Source of the DNA: Fibrobacter sp. UWB4
Lineage (GTDB): Bacteria > Fibrobacterota > Fibrobacteria > Fibrobacterales > Fibrobacteraceae
Assembly: GCF_002210345.1 (NCBI RefSeq)
Contig: NZ_MWQI01000001.1
Span: 496,001 to 560,000, forward strand
Length of the DNA: 64,000 nt
Direction of reading: 5' to 3'
In this document: piece by piece, positions 53,047 to 60,788 of the stretch
How the letters are laid out: the number at the start of each line of letters is the position of its first letter
Position numbering within the stretch: position 1 is the stretch's first letter
Translations under genes and position numbers: made by a program
The notes under the pieces: generated by a model
Database searches by the model: none
What the model saw: the letters and a program-made list of their open reading frames with translations, nothing else
What the model was told of the DNA's origin: nothing

Positions 53047-53961
53047 TTAGTCTTTCAAGCAGCGGAGACTTGCACCGAATTCTGGATTGAACTTTTCAAA
53101 CTTGGCGATATCCTTGTCGTGGAAGAACACGAGGACTTCGCCTTCGCTTGTCCAGAAGTAAGCCTTTTTACCCGCTTCATCAAATTTGCGGTCCTTTATA
53201 GCGACATCGCTCTTGGCAAAGTGTGCTCCGCCAGCCTTTGCGCCAAATCCAAGTTCATCCTTGCCATTTCCGAAGATCGGAGATTCCGGCTTGATCGGAT
53301 CCCAGCCGTAGCCAGCCTTGAGGGCGACCCCCGGCTTTTTGCCGGCGACTTTCAGGAGCTTTTGCCATTCGGCCTTGCTCGGCATATGGAATCCTTCGAG
53401 GCAAGCCTTTTGTGCATTCTGGAAATCGTAGAGACGTCCCCAGTGGTTGCATTGTGAACAAATTGCACCTGAGGCGGTGGCGAAGTTCATGTTTTCGGCT
53501 GTCCAGAGCTGGTCGCCAATGACAATCCATTCGTAAGAATTTCCGTCACGAGGATCCTTGTAGCTTCCGCTTGTTGCGGGGCTGCCGTCTTCGTTGTATG
53601 TTTCGCCGAAAGCGATTTGCTTATTTTGCTTGTATTCGGCTTTCGTGGCGACTTTGCCGTTCTTGTGATAACGGATAACCGTTCCTTCGATGTAGCCGTT
53701 CACGTACGGGAGTTCTGACTGGAGTGTGCCGTCCTTGTAGTATTCCTTGGTCACCCCTTCGCGGCGGTCGTTCACGTAATTGGATTCTCGCTTGAGCGTA
53801 CCGTCATCGTAGTATTCCTTTTCGGGGCCTTCCTTCTTGTCGTTGACGTAGGTGGCTTCGAAGCGGACGTTTCCGTTCGGGTATTTTTCAACACGAACAT
53901 CGTCGCAGGCGGTAAAAGCAATGGAGCTTGCCGCAATGAATAAGATGGCAGGTAGTTTCAT
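53047..53961 (-). CDS. lipoprotein with MORN-like repeats and a Fibrobacter paralogous domain
   Basis: A 304-aa lipoprotein (signal MKLPAILFIAASSIAFTAC, Cys at residue 19). Residues about 22-130 hold five YwqK/MORN-type beta-hairpin repeats of the form G.V..E..Y.NDKKEG..KEYY.DGTL. Residues about 135-304 form one Fibrobacter succinogenes major paralogous domain (KDPRDGNSYEWIVIGDQLWTAENMNF, GRLYDFQNAQKACLEGFHMPS, SLRCLKD). Function unknown. It lies 10 bp after the GH8 gene and is probably co-transcribed with it. Confidence 0.85.
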   Translation of the reverse strand: MKLPAILFIAASSIAFTACDDVRVEKYPNGNVRFEATYVNDKKEGPEKEYYDDGTLKRESNYVNDRREGVTKEYYKDGTLQSELPYVNGYIEGTVIRYHKNGKVATKAEYKQNKQIAFGETYNEDGSPATSGSYKDPRDGNSYEWIVIGDQLWTAENMNFATASGAICSQCNHWGRLYDFQNAQKACLEGFHMPSKAEWQKLLKVAGKKPGVALKAGYGWDPIKPESPIFGNGKDELGFGAKAGGAHFAKSDVAIKDRKFDEAGKKAYFWTSEGEVLVFFHDKDIAKFEKFNPEFGASLRCLKD

Positions 53962-53971
53962 ACGATCCTCC

Positions 53972-55087
53972 TTAGAGTGTGATTTTTCCCGCAGTAGCGA
54001 GTAATCCGATTAAGTACAACATCCCGTCATAGTAACGCCAAAAACGGTAGGGCACGGAGAGCGCTGCAAGTCTTCTTACAAACGGCGTAATGCGCGGATC
54101 GTCGATCGGGAGTACTTGTGTTGCTGCTGCGTTCATGGCGATAAGCCCTGGAGTCGCGTTTCTCCCTTGGTGCGGATACGGCCCCCCATCGACGGAGTAG
54201 TCGGAGAGGTAAGGCGTACAGTTCTGGAAGAAGTGCAGAATGCGTTCGCAGATTTCTTTTTCGCTTTCGTGTCCGCGGAAGATTGAATAGTCGAGGCTCA
54301 AGTTGAGCGCAACGCGCCATGCGTCTCCGCTAAAGTTGTTGCTTTCGGGGAACCAGGGCATGGCCTTTGGTGTGCCGTCGTATTCGGCATAGTCAGCGCA
54401 AAGACCGGTGACCGGGTGGGCCGCCTTCTGCAAAAATTCAATGCTTGCCTGTGCGACTTCAAGCCAGGATTCATCGCCTGTTGCTTCGGCGAACATGCGG
54501 TAGAATGCCATTGTGTGGTAGCTCGGGTCGGTAAAGTCGTTGCCGAGAACGGGGGAGAACTTGATGAGCTTGCGTTCCGGGTCGATAATCGGGCCTACAA
54601 GTTCGTTCTGCGGTTTGTACTTGATGTCATGGATGAGCTCTTTGGCATCGTTGAGGAGGTCTTCGCGGTTGAATCTCTTTGCGGCGATAAGGAGGGCTGC
54701 GGCAAAGTATTCTTCGCTATCTGGGGCTGCCCCTGGGTCCATCATGGAAAAGTCGGTCGTGTTGACTTGCCATGAAAAATATCCCTTGTGTGGACCGTCG
54801 TTGTTGCGGACAAAGCGCTTGGAAAAGTTCCAGAGCTTGTCGAACGTGACTTCGTGGTCGGTCAGCGCGGCAATGAACATGCCATAGCTCATGCCTTCAG
54901 AACGGATGTCGTCGTGCCCAATGTCGATGATGTATGCCATGTCGTCGGACGCTTCAAAGTAGATGCGCTCGTCGATCGGATCGCCCTCAAAAAGTTTGCT
55001 ATAGGCATTCTGAATAAGCTGGTCCGCAAAATTGGGACCATATCCAGCTTCAACAAATAAATCTCGCGTCGGGTAGCGTTGCAACAT
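53972..55087 (-). CDS. glycoside hydrolase family 8, probable intracellular exo-oligoxylanase
   Basis: A 371-aa GH8 (alpha/alpha)6 barrel enzyme. IGHDDIRSEGMSYGMFIAA holds the catalytic acid Glu of the family (near residue 64), ATDFSMMDPGAAPDSEEYFAAALL the mid-barrel Asp, FTDPSYHTMAFYRMFAEATGD and NNFSGDAWRVALNLSLDYSIF later helices. There is no signal peptide. Intracellular GH8 enzymes with this layout often release xylose from the reducing end of xylo-oligosaccharides, which would suit a plant-fibre degrader; the substrate is inference. Confidence 0.9.
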   Translation of the reverse strand: MLQRYPTRDLFVEAGYGPNFADQLIQNAYSKLFEGDPIDERIYFEASDDMAYIIDIGHDDIRSEGMSYGMFIAALTDHEVTFDKLWNFSKRFVRNNDGPHKGYFSWQVNTTDFSMMDPGAAPDSEEYFAAALLIAAKRFNREDLLNDAKELIHDIKYKPQNELVGPIIDPERKLIKFSPVLGNDFTDPSYHTMAFYRMFAEATGDESWLEVAQASIEFLQKAAHPVTGLCADYAEYDGTPKAMPWFPESNNFSGDAWRVALNLSLDYSIFRGHESEKEICERILHFFQNCTPYLSDYSVDGGPYPHQGRNATPGLIAMNAAATQVLPIDDPRITPFVRRLAALSVPYRFWRYYDGMLYLIGLLATAGKITL

Positions 55088-55163
55088 CGTTCTCTAATCC
55101 AAAAATCAATAATTATTACGTGTTTTAAAATAAATAAAATCGTATATTAATGTTGAGGTTATT

Positions 55164-56030
55164 ATGGCTGATATATTGATTTTGGGGCATGGACCGGCCG
55201 GAGTTTCGGCTGCCCTTTATGGTCTTCGTGCTGGACTTGAGGTTCAGCTTGTGGGTAAGGATGTAGGTGCGCTTGCAAAGGCCCACAAAATTGAAAATTA
55301 TTTTGGTCTTGAAAAACCGCTCACGGGGGCTGAACTTGCCGAAGTCGGTAAGAAACAGGCGCTTGCTCTTGGTGCGCAAATCGTGGATGATGAGGTAACG
55401 GACCTCATGTTTGACGGTTTTGGTTTTGTGGCGACGGGCTTGAATGGTACGTATCGCGGAAAGGTTTGCGTGATGGCGACAGGTGCTGCTCGTAAAAAGA
55501 CTCCGCTCCCAGGAATGGCCGAAATGGAAGGCCACGGCGTGAGCTACTGTGCTGTTTGCGATGCGTTCTTTTATCGTAAAAAGGATGTGGCTGTGCTTGG
55601 CTCGGGCGAGTATGCGTTGCACGAAGCGACTGAACTTTTGTCTGTAGTCAACAGCGTGACGCTTTTGACGAATGGCGCTCCACTTACGGCGACTTTCCCC
55701 GAAAGCGTGAAGATTGAAACCCGCAAGATTACGGGGCTTAAGGGCGCCGGGCAATTTGAAGGCGTGAAGTTTGACGACGGTCTTGAAGCCAATTTTGACG
55801 GCATGTTTGTGGCTATGGGTAGTGCGAATGCAACGGATCTGGCTTTGAAGGCTGGCGCAGCGTTCGATGCCGGGAAGCTCGTGCTCGATAAGGATTTTCA
55901 GACAACCGTTCCTGGACTCTTTGCGGCAGGCGACTGCACGGGCGGTACGCTCCAGGTGGCTGTGGCCGTTGGCGAAGGCGCTATTGCGGGCCTCGCTGCA
56001 ATTAAATACTTGAGAGAACATCGGGAATAG
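55164..56030 (+). CDS. thioredoxin reductase-like FAD/NAD(P) oxidoreductase
   Basis: A 288-aa flavoprotein of the TrxB type. It has the FAD loop ILGHGPAGVSAALYGLRAG, the redox-active CAVC in GHGVSYCAVCDAFFYRKKDV near residue 131, the NAD(P)-binding AVLGSGEYALHEA, and the C-terminal FAD motif PGLFAAGDCTGGTLQVAVAVGEG. It is shorter than E. coli TrxB (about 320 aa). It could reduce thioredoxin or a related protein; ferredoxin-dependent variants exist. TGAGGT upstream of ATG 55164. Confidence 0.9.
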   Translation: MADILILGHGPAGVSAALYGLRAGLEVQLVGKDVGALAKAHKIENYFGLEKPLTGAELAEVGKKQALALGAQIVDDEVTDLMFDGFGFVATGLNGTYRGKVCVMATGAARKKTPLPGMAEMEGHGVSYCAVCDAFFYRKKDVAVLGSGEYALHEATELLSVVNSVTLLTNGAPLTATFPESVKIETRKITGLKGAGQFEGVKFDDGLEANFDGMFVAMGSANATDLALKAGAAFDAGKLVLDKDFQTTVPGLFAAGDCTGGTLQVAVAVGEGAIAGLAAIKYLREHRE

Positions 56031-56154
56031 ACGAAAGAACGGACCTGCGGTCCTACAGACGAGAGACGAAAGAATAGTAGACTTTGGGTCTGTCATCCCG
56101 TGCTTCGCTTGGTCGATGATGACACTTCCTACCGTCTACTGTTTACCGCCTACT
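56031..56154. repeat. cluster of mixed intergenic repeats
   Basis: Contains GACGAAAGAACGGACC and GACGAGAGACGAAAG (56032-56075), a CATCCCG-type half repeat (56094-56122) and CCTACCGTCTACTG-type words (56128-56154). Three repeat families meet in 125 bp with no gene. Confidence 0.6.
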
Positions 56155-56159
56155 AAACA

Positions 56160-57197
56160 ATGCGTCGCGTTACTTTACTCACAAATCCTGACGTTTGCAA
56201 TTTGCATTGTCCGCTGTGTTTTTTGAACCAGCGGGCTTTATGTAATTGTGATGCGCGGCGTGCTAGGAATGGTAATCGGAATTGCCCGCCGGATAATGGT
56301 AGGGAACGCTTTTTTTATTGTAATAAGGAGCGCCGCGCGTTTGGCATGGACGAGATGCCTTTCGAGGTAGCACAGGCGGCGATTGAAAAGTATGCTGCGG
56401 AGCGAGATGCTTCGGGTAAACGCTTGCTGCGAGAAGTAATCCCATCGACGATGGGGGAGCCGTTACTCTATTCGCATTTTGATGAACTGCTGGAGCTTTG
56501 CCGGGCGCTTGGAATTCCGTTGAACCTCACGACGAATGGGACGTTCCCTGGAAAGTGGGGGAGTGACGCTGCGATGGAACTCTTGTTGCGTTCGTGCAGC
56601 GACATCAAGGTAAGCTATTTGGCGTCGGAACAGTTCGATGGCTGGAAAGCGAATGTTGAAAAGCTGGTTCGGGTGCGTGACAAGTTGCGCGGGAATGCTG
56701 ATTGCGCGAAAGTTGATTGCGTGGGGAATGCTGGTGCTGAAGCTGACTGCGCGGAAACTGCGGAATCAAGAGTCGCGACGGTCTCGCTGCAAGTGACGCT
56801 GCACAAGAAGAATTTGCAGGACGTGCCGGAGTTGGTGTCGTGGGCTTCTGCGGTAGGGATTGACAGGATCAAGTGGAATAAGGTGGTGCTGTTGAGTGTT
56901 GCTCCGCAAGAGCTCCGTGAAATGTATGCGCTAGATGATGCGCTGCTAGAATCTTTGCGCAATGAGTTCCGATCGGGAGAGTTTTCTGCTTCGAATGTGA
57001 AGCATGAAGGAAGTTTGTTTTTTAAGAATTGTGCTGACCAGTGCGCTGTTGGCGGTAAGTGCGAATCATGTCCGTTTGCAGATGAAGTATGGGTTTGGCC
57101 CGACGGTCATGAGGATCATTGCCCGAATCCGGAACGGAGGTATGTCATTCCCGGCATGACCGGGAATCTCCCTCTTGGTAATGAGATAAAGGGATAG
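56160..57197 (+). CDS. radical SAM protein with SPASM-like C-terminus
   Basis: A 345-aa radical SAM enzyme. CNLHCPLC at residues about 13-20 is the CxxxCxxC ligand set for the SAM-binding [4Fe-4S] cluster; PLNLTTNGTFPGKWG and IPSTMGEPLLY are typical barrel strands. Two stretches look inserted: residues about 28-60, rich in Cys/Arg/Asn, and about 175-205, with short GNAD/C repeats. The C-terminal CADQCAVGGKCESCPF...CPN may bind an additional cluster. The last 18 residues (VIPGMTGNLP and so on) are encoded by a palindromic repeat. The substrate is unknown. Confidence 0.85.
   Translation: MRRVTLLTNPDVCNLHCPLCFLNQRALCNCDARRARNGNRNCPPDNGRERFFYCNKERRAFGMDEMPFEVAQAAIEKYAAERDASGKRLLREVIPSTMGEPLLYSHFDELLELCRALGIPLNLTTNGTFPGKWGSDAAMELLLRSCSDIKVSYLASEQFDGWKANVEKLVRVRDKLRGNADCAKVDCVGNAGAEADCAETAESRVATVSLQVTLHKKNLQDVPELVSWASAVGIDRIKWNKVVLLSVAPQELREMYALDDALLESLRNEFRSGEFSASNVKHEGSLFFKNCADQCAVGGKCESCPFADEVWVWPDGHEDHCPNPERRYVIPGMTGNLPLGNEIKG
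57143..57172. repeat. CCCGG-type repeat forming the end of the radical SAM gene
   Basis: TGTCATTCCCGGCATGACCG then GGAATCTCCC; it lies in the reading frame and gives the C-terminal tail. Confidence 0.75.
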
Positions 57198-57239
57198 AAG
57201 GGGCTATTTCGCGTTCTTTATCGGAATAGCGAGATGAGA

Positions 57240-57362
57240 CAAAATGCTCACTTGCGTTTCGCATTTTGCCCTTCGGGTTTTGGCTTGCGCCAAAATCTCA
57301 AATTTGTTCATTGTTCACTTCGTTCACGGAACAAATTTGTCGAACTCACTTCGTGAGTTCTC
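57240..57362. repeat. cluster of small TTCG-loop hairpins
   Basis: Includes TTTGGCTTGCGCCAAA, GTTCACTTCGTTCACGGAAC and GAACTCACTTCGTGAGTTC within 120 bp, between the radical SAM gene and tRNA-Pro. No gene is credible here. Confidence 0.55.
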
Positions 57363-57380
57363 ATTTGCGTATTTAGATAT

Positions 57381-57415
57381 AAAAAAAAAACACCCTTATG
57401 GGTGGTTTCTTTTTA
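57381..57415 (-). terminator. terminator after tRNA-Pro
   Basis: ACCACCCATAAGGGTG stem with a ten-base T run on the minus strand, one base past the tRNA. Confidence 0.85.
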
Positions 57416-57489
57416 TCGGAATAGCGAGATTCGAACTCACGACCTCTTGCTCCCGAAGCAAGCGCTCTACCAGGCTGAGCTATATTCCG
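57416..57489 (-). tRNA. tRNA-Pro (anticodon CGG)
   Basis: Minus strand begins CGGAATATAGCTCAGCCTGG; anticodon arm CTTGC-TTCGGGA-GCAAG gives CGG; acceptor 3' strand TATTCCG plus A. C1-G72 and A73 are typical of bacterial tRNA-Pro. CCA is not encoded. Confidence 0.95.
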
Positions 57490-57590
57490 TTTTGTTTTTG
57501 TCTTGACGCTTCGTCGTTGACGCGCACAATTATAGTTAATTTCGTTTCACTTTTAAAGGGGTAAGGGCAAAAAAAGTGAAATTTTTTTCA

Positions 57591-58046
57591 TTATTTTTTC
57601 TTTTTTGCGACTTGCGGGCGCGGCTTGCCGATTTTCATGATGCTGGAACCAGCGTTGTCGGGTTCAACCTTGTAGAAAACGACTCGATTTTTCCATTCGG
57701 AGCGCACTTTGCGGTCGATGATGCGCTTGACGTTGCCGTATTCCGGGTTGCCTCCTCCGTGAATCACGCGCAGAACGCTGAGGCCTGCAATCAGGAGGTC
57801 GTCGATGCGGCGCTCAACGGCTTCGGCAGCTTCTTCGGATGTGAGGCCGTGAAGGTCAATTTCGTCTTCGGGGTTCGGGAGTTCCCAGGCGGCGGGGTTG
57901 CGGCGCATTTTCTTGCCGCGTGTGGCGCGTTGCGGTCTTGCTTCGGCTTCAGCCTCGGCCTGGATTTCGGCAAGTTCGTCCTTGTCTTCCATTTGGTGGT
58001 TCTTGATCCACTCTAACTGAAATTCTTCTTCGGCATTTAAAGGCAT
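57591..58046 (-). CDS. Smr-domain protein
   Basis: A 151-aa protein with an Lys/Arg/Glu-rich first 60 residues and a C-terminal Smr (small MutS-related) domain: EIDLHGLTSEEAAEAVERRID, LRVIHGGGN, with DLHG and the HG.G motif of the family near residues 63 and 91. Such domains nick or bind nucleic acids. Stand-alone Smr proteins without MutS2 are common; the exact role here is unknown. Confidence 0.88.
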   Translation of the reverse strand: MPLNAEEEFQLEWIKNHQMEDKDELAEIQAEAEAEARPQRATRGKKMRRNPAAWELPNPEDEIDLHGLTSEEAAEAVERRIDDLLIAGLSVLRVIHGGGNPEYGNVKRIIDRKVRSEWKNRVVFYKVEPDNAGSSIMKIGKPRPQVAKKKK

Positions 58047-58113
58047 TGTAAATCTCTTTTTGTGTTTAAATATAAAAAAGATTTAATTCACGAAATAAAA
58101 AAGCAAAAACTTT

Positions 58114-58143
58114 ACTGGATCCCTCACTTACGTTCGGGATGAC
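58114..58143. repeat. GGATCC-type palindromic repeat, short form
   Basis: ACTGGATCCC ... CGGGATGAC, with CTTACG in the middle, in the gap between Smr and acyltransferase genes. Confidence 0.65.
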
Positions 58144-58178
58144 GTAGAATCGAACTCGTGAATTGGGATGTGATAGCT

Positions 58179-59168
58179 TTAGAGTGCGGTTGTGAAATTC
58201 CCGTGGTAATTCCAACTCCACTGTTCGGGGTGCTCGGCAATCCACGTTTCGACTTCGTGCGCGATTCTCGTAACGAGAGCGCTTTCTGATGGCGCGGCAT
58301 TTCCTTCGCTTTGACCGTATAATCTAGCGGGTGTCTCGTCGCCATGTTGTATATCGTATTTTGGCGGATAATAGCTTTCGAAGCGGATCACGATGCGCTT
58401 CTTTTCGCTCCACGTGCGGAAAGTGACGATTCCAGCTCCCATTTCGTTTATTTTTTGCGGTAGGCGCAAGTAGAGCGTACTTGGGCGGCCAAATAGCGAG
58501 ACCGTGTTTCCTTTGGTGTGTTTGCCTTGGTCGATGACCATCGCGAGAATGCCTTTAGTGCGGAAAAGTTCACGGATCAGGCGTCCTGTTTCATCGGGAT
58601 GATATTCGGTCAGGTGCGGATCACTGCGGAGGTCTTTGAGGACTTCGCGGAATGCGATGTCGCCGACGGAATCTGTAATGAGGTGTACGTGTTCGCTGTA
58701 GCGGCAAAGAGCGCGGTGCAAAAGTTCGAATGCACCTTGGTGGATGCTGATGCCTGCGATGGGGGCGTTTTGCTTGGCGCAATCTGCGATGGCGTCGCGG
58801 ATGATATGCTCGTTCTCGTACACGATTCGCTTTTCAATGCTCTTAAATCGTGCAAGTCCGCGGTAGGATTCTAGCGCATTCCAGAAAATGCCACGGAATG
58901 TGTCTCGCGCATTTATCTTTGCAATTGCATCTAGTTTCGGACGTTTCTCATCGTTCGGCACTTTGTTAGAGCTGACGCGTTTTCTAGCAATGTATTCCTT
59001 TGCGGCTGCCAAGTGCTTTTCAACGCGCCCGTAGGCGCGCTTTTTGTGCAAAGCCTTGTAAACTGGGAAAACGACTGCAAAAAGGACGGCGTAGAACGCA
59101 TCCGGCAAACGCAGCAGAATGTTGATTAGGAATTTGTACGTGAAAACCTTAAATCGGCGCATTTCCAT
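58179..59168 (-). CDS. LpxL/HtrB-family acyltransferase
   Basis: A 329-aa inner membrane acyltransferase of the lipid A late-acylation family. An N-terminal hydrophobic anchor (FLINILLRLPDAFYAVLFAVVF) is followed by the catalytic SIHQGAFELLHRAL (H-x4-E, near residue 152), then VIDQGKHTKGNTVSLFGRPS and PEQWSWNYHGNF at the end, which match the family order. It probably transfers a fatty acyl group to a lipid A precursor; close relatives acylate other lipids. Confidence 0.87.
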   Translation of the reverse strand: MEMRRFKVFTYKFLINILLRLPDAFYAVLFAVVFPVYKALHKKRAYGRVEKHLAAAKEYIARKRVSSNKVPNDEKRPKLDAIAKINARDTFRGIFWNALESYRGLARFKSIEKRIVYENEHIIRDAIADCAKQNAPIAGISIHQGAFELLHRALCRYSEHVHLITDSVGDIAFREVLKDLRSDPHLTEYHPDETGRLIRELFRTKGILAMVIDQGKHTKGNTVSLFGRPSTLYLRLPQKINEMGAGIVTFRTWSEKKRIVIRFESYYPPKYDIQHGDETPARLYGQSEGNAAPSESALVTRIAHEVETWIAEHPEQWSWNYHGNFTTAL

Positions 59169-59186
59169 CAGTGCTATTGAAAAGTG

Positions 59187-59277
59187 ACTGGATCCTGCTC
59201 CTTCGAACCTAACTCAACTAAGTCAACAAGTTGACTAGTTTCGTATATCGACTCCGTTACACTTCGCTCAGGATGAC
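59187..59277. repeat. nested palindromic cassette, copy 2
   Basis: Same outer ends and arms as the cassette at 52921, but the core is AACTCAACTAAGTCAACAAG then TTGACTAGTT, a different inverted repeat. It ends next to AATTCCGAA-type words at 59283. Confidence 0.8.
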
Positions 59278-59303
59278 AATTCCTAATTCCGAAATCCGAA
59301 TTC

Positions 59304-60641
59304 CTAATTTTCGTCAAATTCTAGGATGTTTCTTCCGAGTTCGCGATCGAAGATGCTCTGCTTGAGACCTTCGCCGGCGTAGCTGATTGTCGGCGAAATC
59401 TCGTACAACTTCTTCTCGTCAATCTTGACGTGCGCCTTGCGGAGCCATTCGCGGTGGAGCTTGCCAATCATTATGCGAGCTGTTTTCGGAGAATCGTTGC
59501 CTTCGGCATTCTTGACCGGGCTGAATTCTTCTTCGCGCACGACGCCGAACGGGAGCATGGAACCGAGCTGCGGAAATGCGTCAAAGAGGAACTGCTCGAA
59601 CTTGAAGCACTTTTCAATGCCGCAAACGGTTTTGCGTGCGGTGTGCCACGGGAGCTTGCTTGTCTGCAACTTGCGGAGTCCACTGATTTTAAACAAGTGA
59701 ATAGCGATGTTGCCGCCATCGAACGTGAGGCTGCCATCGGCATTTGTCATGTCGCGGAAGTTTTCCGGAAGGTCGCTGTATTCGACAACGCCCGGCTTCT
59801 TGTTCTGGAAGGCGAAAATGCCGACTTTCTCGTTTGGGCCTGCCTTGTGCACAACCTTCGAGGCGCTGAGAATTGTGCCTTTTTCGGCGAGGGCGCCAAT
59901 GAATGCCGGGTCGCAAATGCGGCAGAGGGCGTTATCGACGCTGTAGAGGAATACGTATTGCACACCGCGTTCCACAAGCCAAGCGAGCGTTCCGCTCTGG
60001 GCGAGAGCGCGGAAGCAACCGCCATTTCCATCGGGTACAAGCGCCAAATGGTCTTCGCCATCGCGGACAGCCTTGCCGTCTGCGGTGAGGGCGCAAATCG
60101 TTCCCTGCTGGAAGAATCGGATATCTTCGCGGTTTAAACCAAAGAAGTTGTTTTCGCTGAAAAAGTTGACAGTCGCTTCGTGGTTCAGGGGGCTCGTCAT
60201 GATGCACCACGGAATGGCGTGACCCACGCGGGCACCCAAGTTGCGCAAACGTTCAGCCTGCAATTGGAACAGACTCTTGTGGCTCGGAAGGCCGATGTCG
60301 AACATGCCCTTCGGACCATCGAAACCGAGACGAGAACCTTGACCGCCTGCCACGAGGAATGCGGCAACCTTGCCTTGACCGAGGAGAATTTCGCCCGTCT
60401 CTTTCCAGAATTCGTAACGGAGATCGTCGGTAGCGAGTTTCCATGGCATCGGAGTGAGGTCGGCAGAAACATTATCGCTCAAGCTGGCTGCGGATTTTTC
60501 GGCATGCAAAGCCTTGAGTTCTTGCCAGTCCTGGCTCAAAATATCGCGTTCCAAATTTGCGCGGGCGTCGCCCGTCAAAGATTCCAAATGTTGGGCCAGT
60601 TCTTGCTGACCTGCGGCGTTCAAAGTTTCGATAATATTCAT
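59304..60641 (-). CDS. UDPGP-family (AGX/UAP-like) UDP-sugar pyrophosphorylase
   Basis: A 445-aa nucleotidyltransferase most like eukaryotic-type UDP-N-acetylhexosamine pyrophosphorylases. FLVAGGQGSRLGFDGPKGMF carries the GGxGTRLG-type nucleotide loop near residues 85-104, followed by SPLNHEATVNFFSENNFFG, PDGNGGCFRALAQSG and YSVDNALCRICDP. Bacteria normally use GlmU for UDP-GlcNAc; this enzyme could provide a second route or another UDP-sugar. ATG 60641 is chosen; the open frame further upstream only translates a repeat. Confidence 0.87.
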   Translation of the reverse strand: MNIIETLNAAGQQELAQHLESLTGDARANLERDILSQDWQELKALHAEKSAASLSDNVSADLTPMPWKLATDDLRYEFWKETGEILLGQGKVAAFLVAGGQGSRLGFDGPKGMFDIGLPSHKSLFQLQAERLRNLGARVGHAIPWCIMTSPLNHEATVNFFSENNFFGLNREDIRFFQQGTICALTADGKAVRDGEDHLALVPDGNGGCFRALAQSGTLAWLVERGVQYVFLYSVDNALCRICDPAFIGALAEKGTILSASKVVHKAGPNEKVGIFAFQNKKPGVVEYSDLPENFRDMTNADGSLTFDGGNIAIHLFKISGLRKLQTSKLPWHTARKTVCGIEKCFKFEQFLFDAFPQLGSMLPFGVVREEEFSPVKNAEGNDSPKTARIMIGKLHREWLRKAHVKIDEKKLYEISPTISYAGEGLKQSIFDRELGRNILEFDEN

Positions 60642-60661
60642 GCGATGTAATATAATAAAAA

Positions 60662-60715
60662 GGAGATGCCCGCTTACTTCGACTGCGCTCAGCACAGGCT
60701 CCGGCGGGCATGACA
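60662..60715. repeat. 53-bp GATGCCCG-type repeat, copy 2
   Basis: Nearly identical to 20638-20690 with about one base changed (CTCTGG to CTCCGG), 20 bp upstream of the pyrophosphorylase start. Confidence 0.8.
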
Positions 60716-60742
60716 AGTTTTGTATTTGCGGTTGGGGCTTTC

Positions 60743-60772
60743 CTAGTAACTATTAACTGATAACTAGTAACT
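60743..60772. repeat. CTAGTAACTATTAACTG-type intergenic repeat
   Basis: Runs of CTAGTAACTATTAACTGATA then ACTAGTAACTG, related to 21801-21832. Confidence 0.45.
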
Positions 60773-60788
60773 GCGGCGAAGCCGCAAA

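Noticed and set aside
57244-57564. Plus-strand open frame across tRNA-Pro
   Set aside because: It overlaps the tRNA and terminator and translates hairpin repeats; not a gene.
60642-60716. N-terminal extension of the UDP-sugar pyrophosphorylase
   Set aside because: The extra 25 residues are the translation of the GATGCCCG-type repeat at 60662-60715; the ATG at 60641 starts the conserved part.
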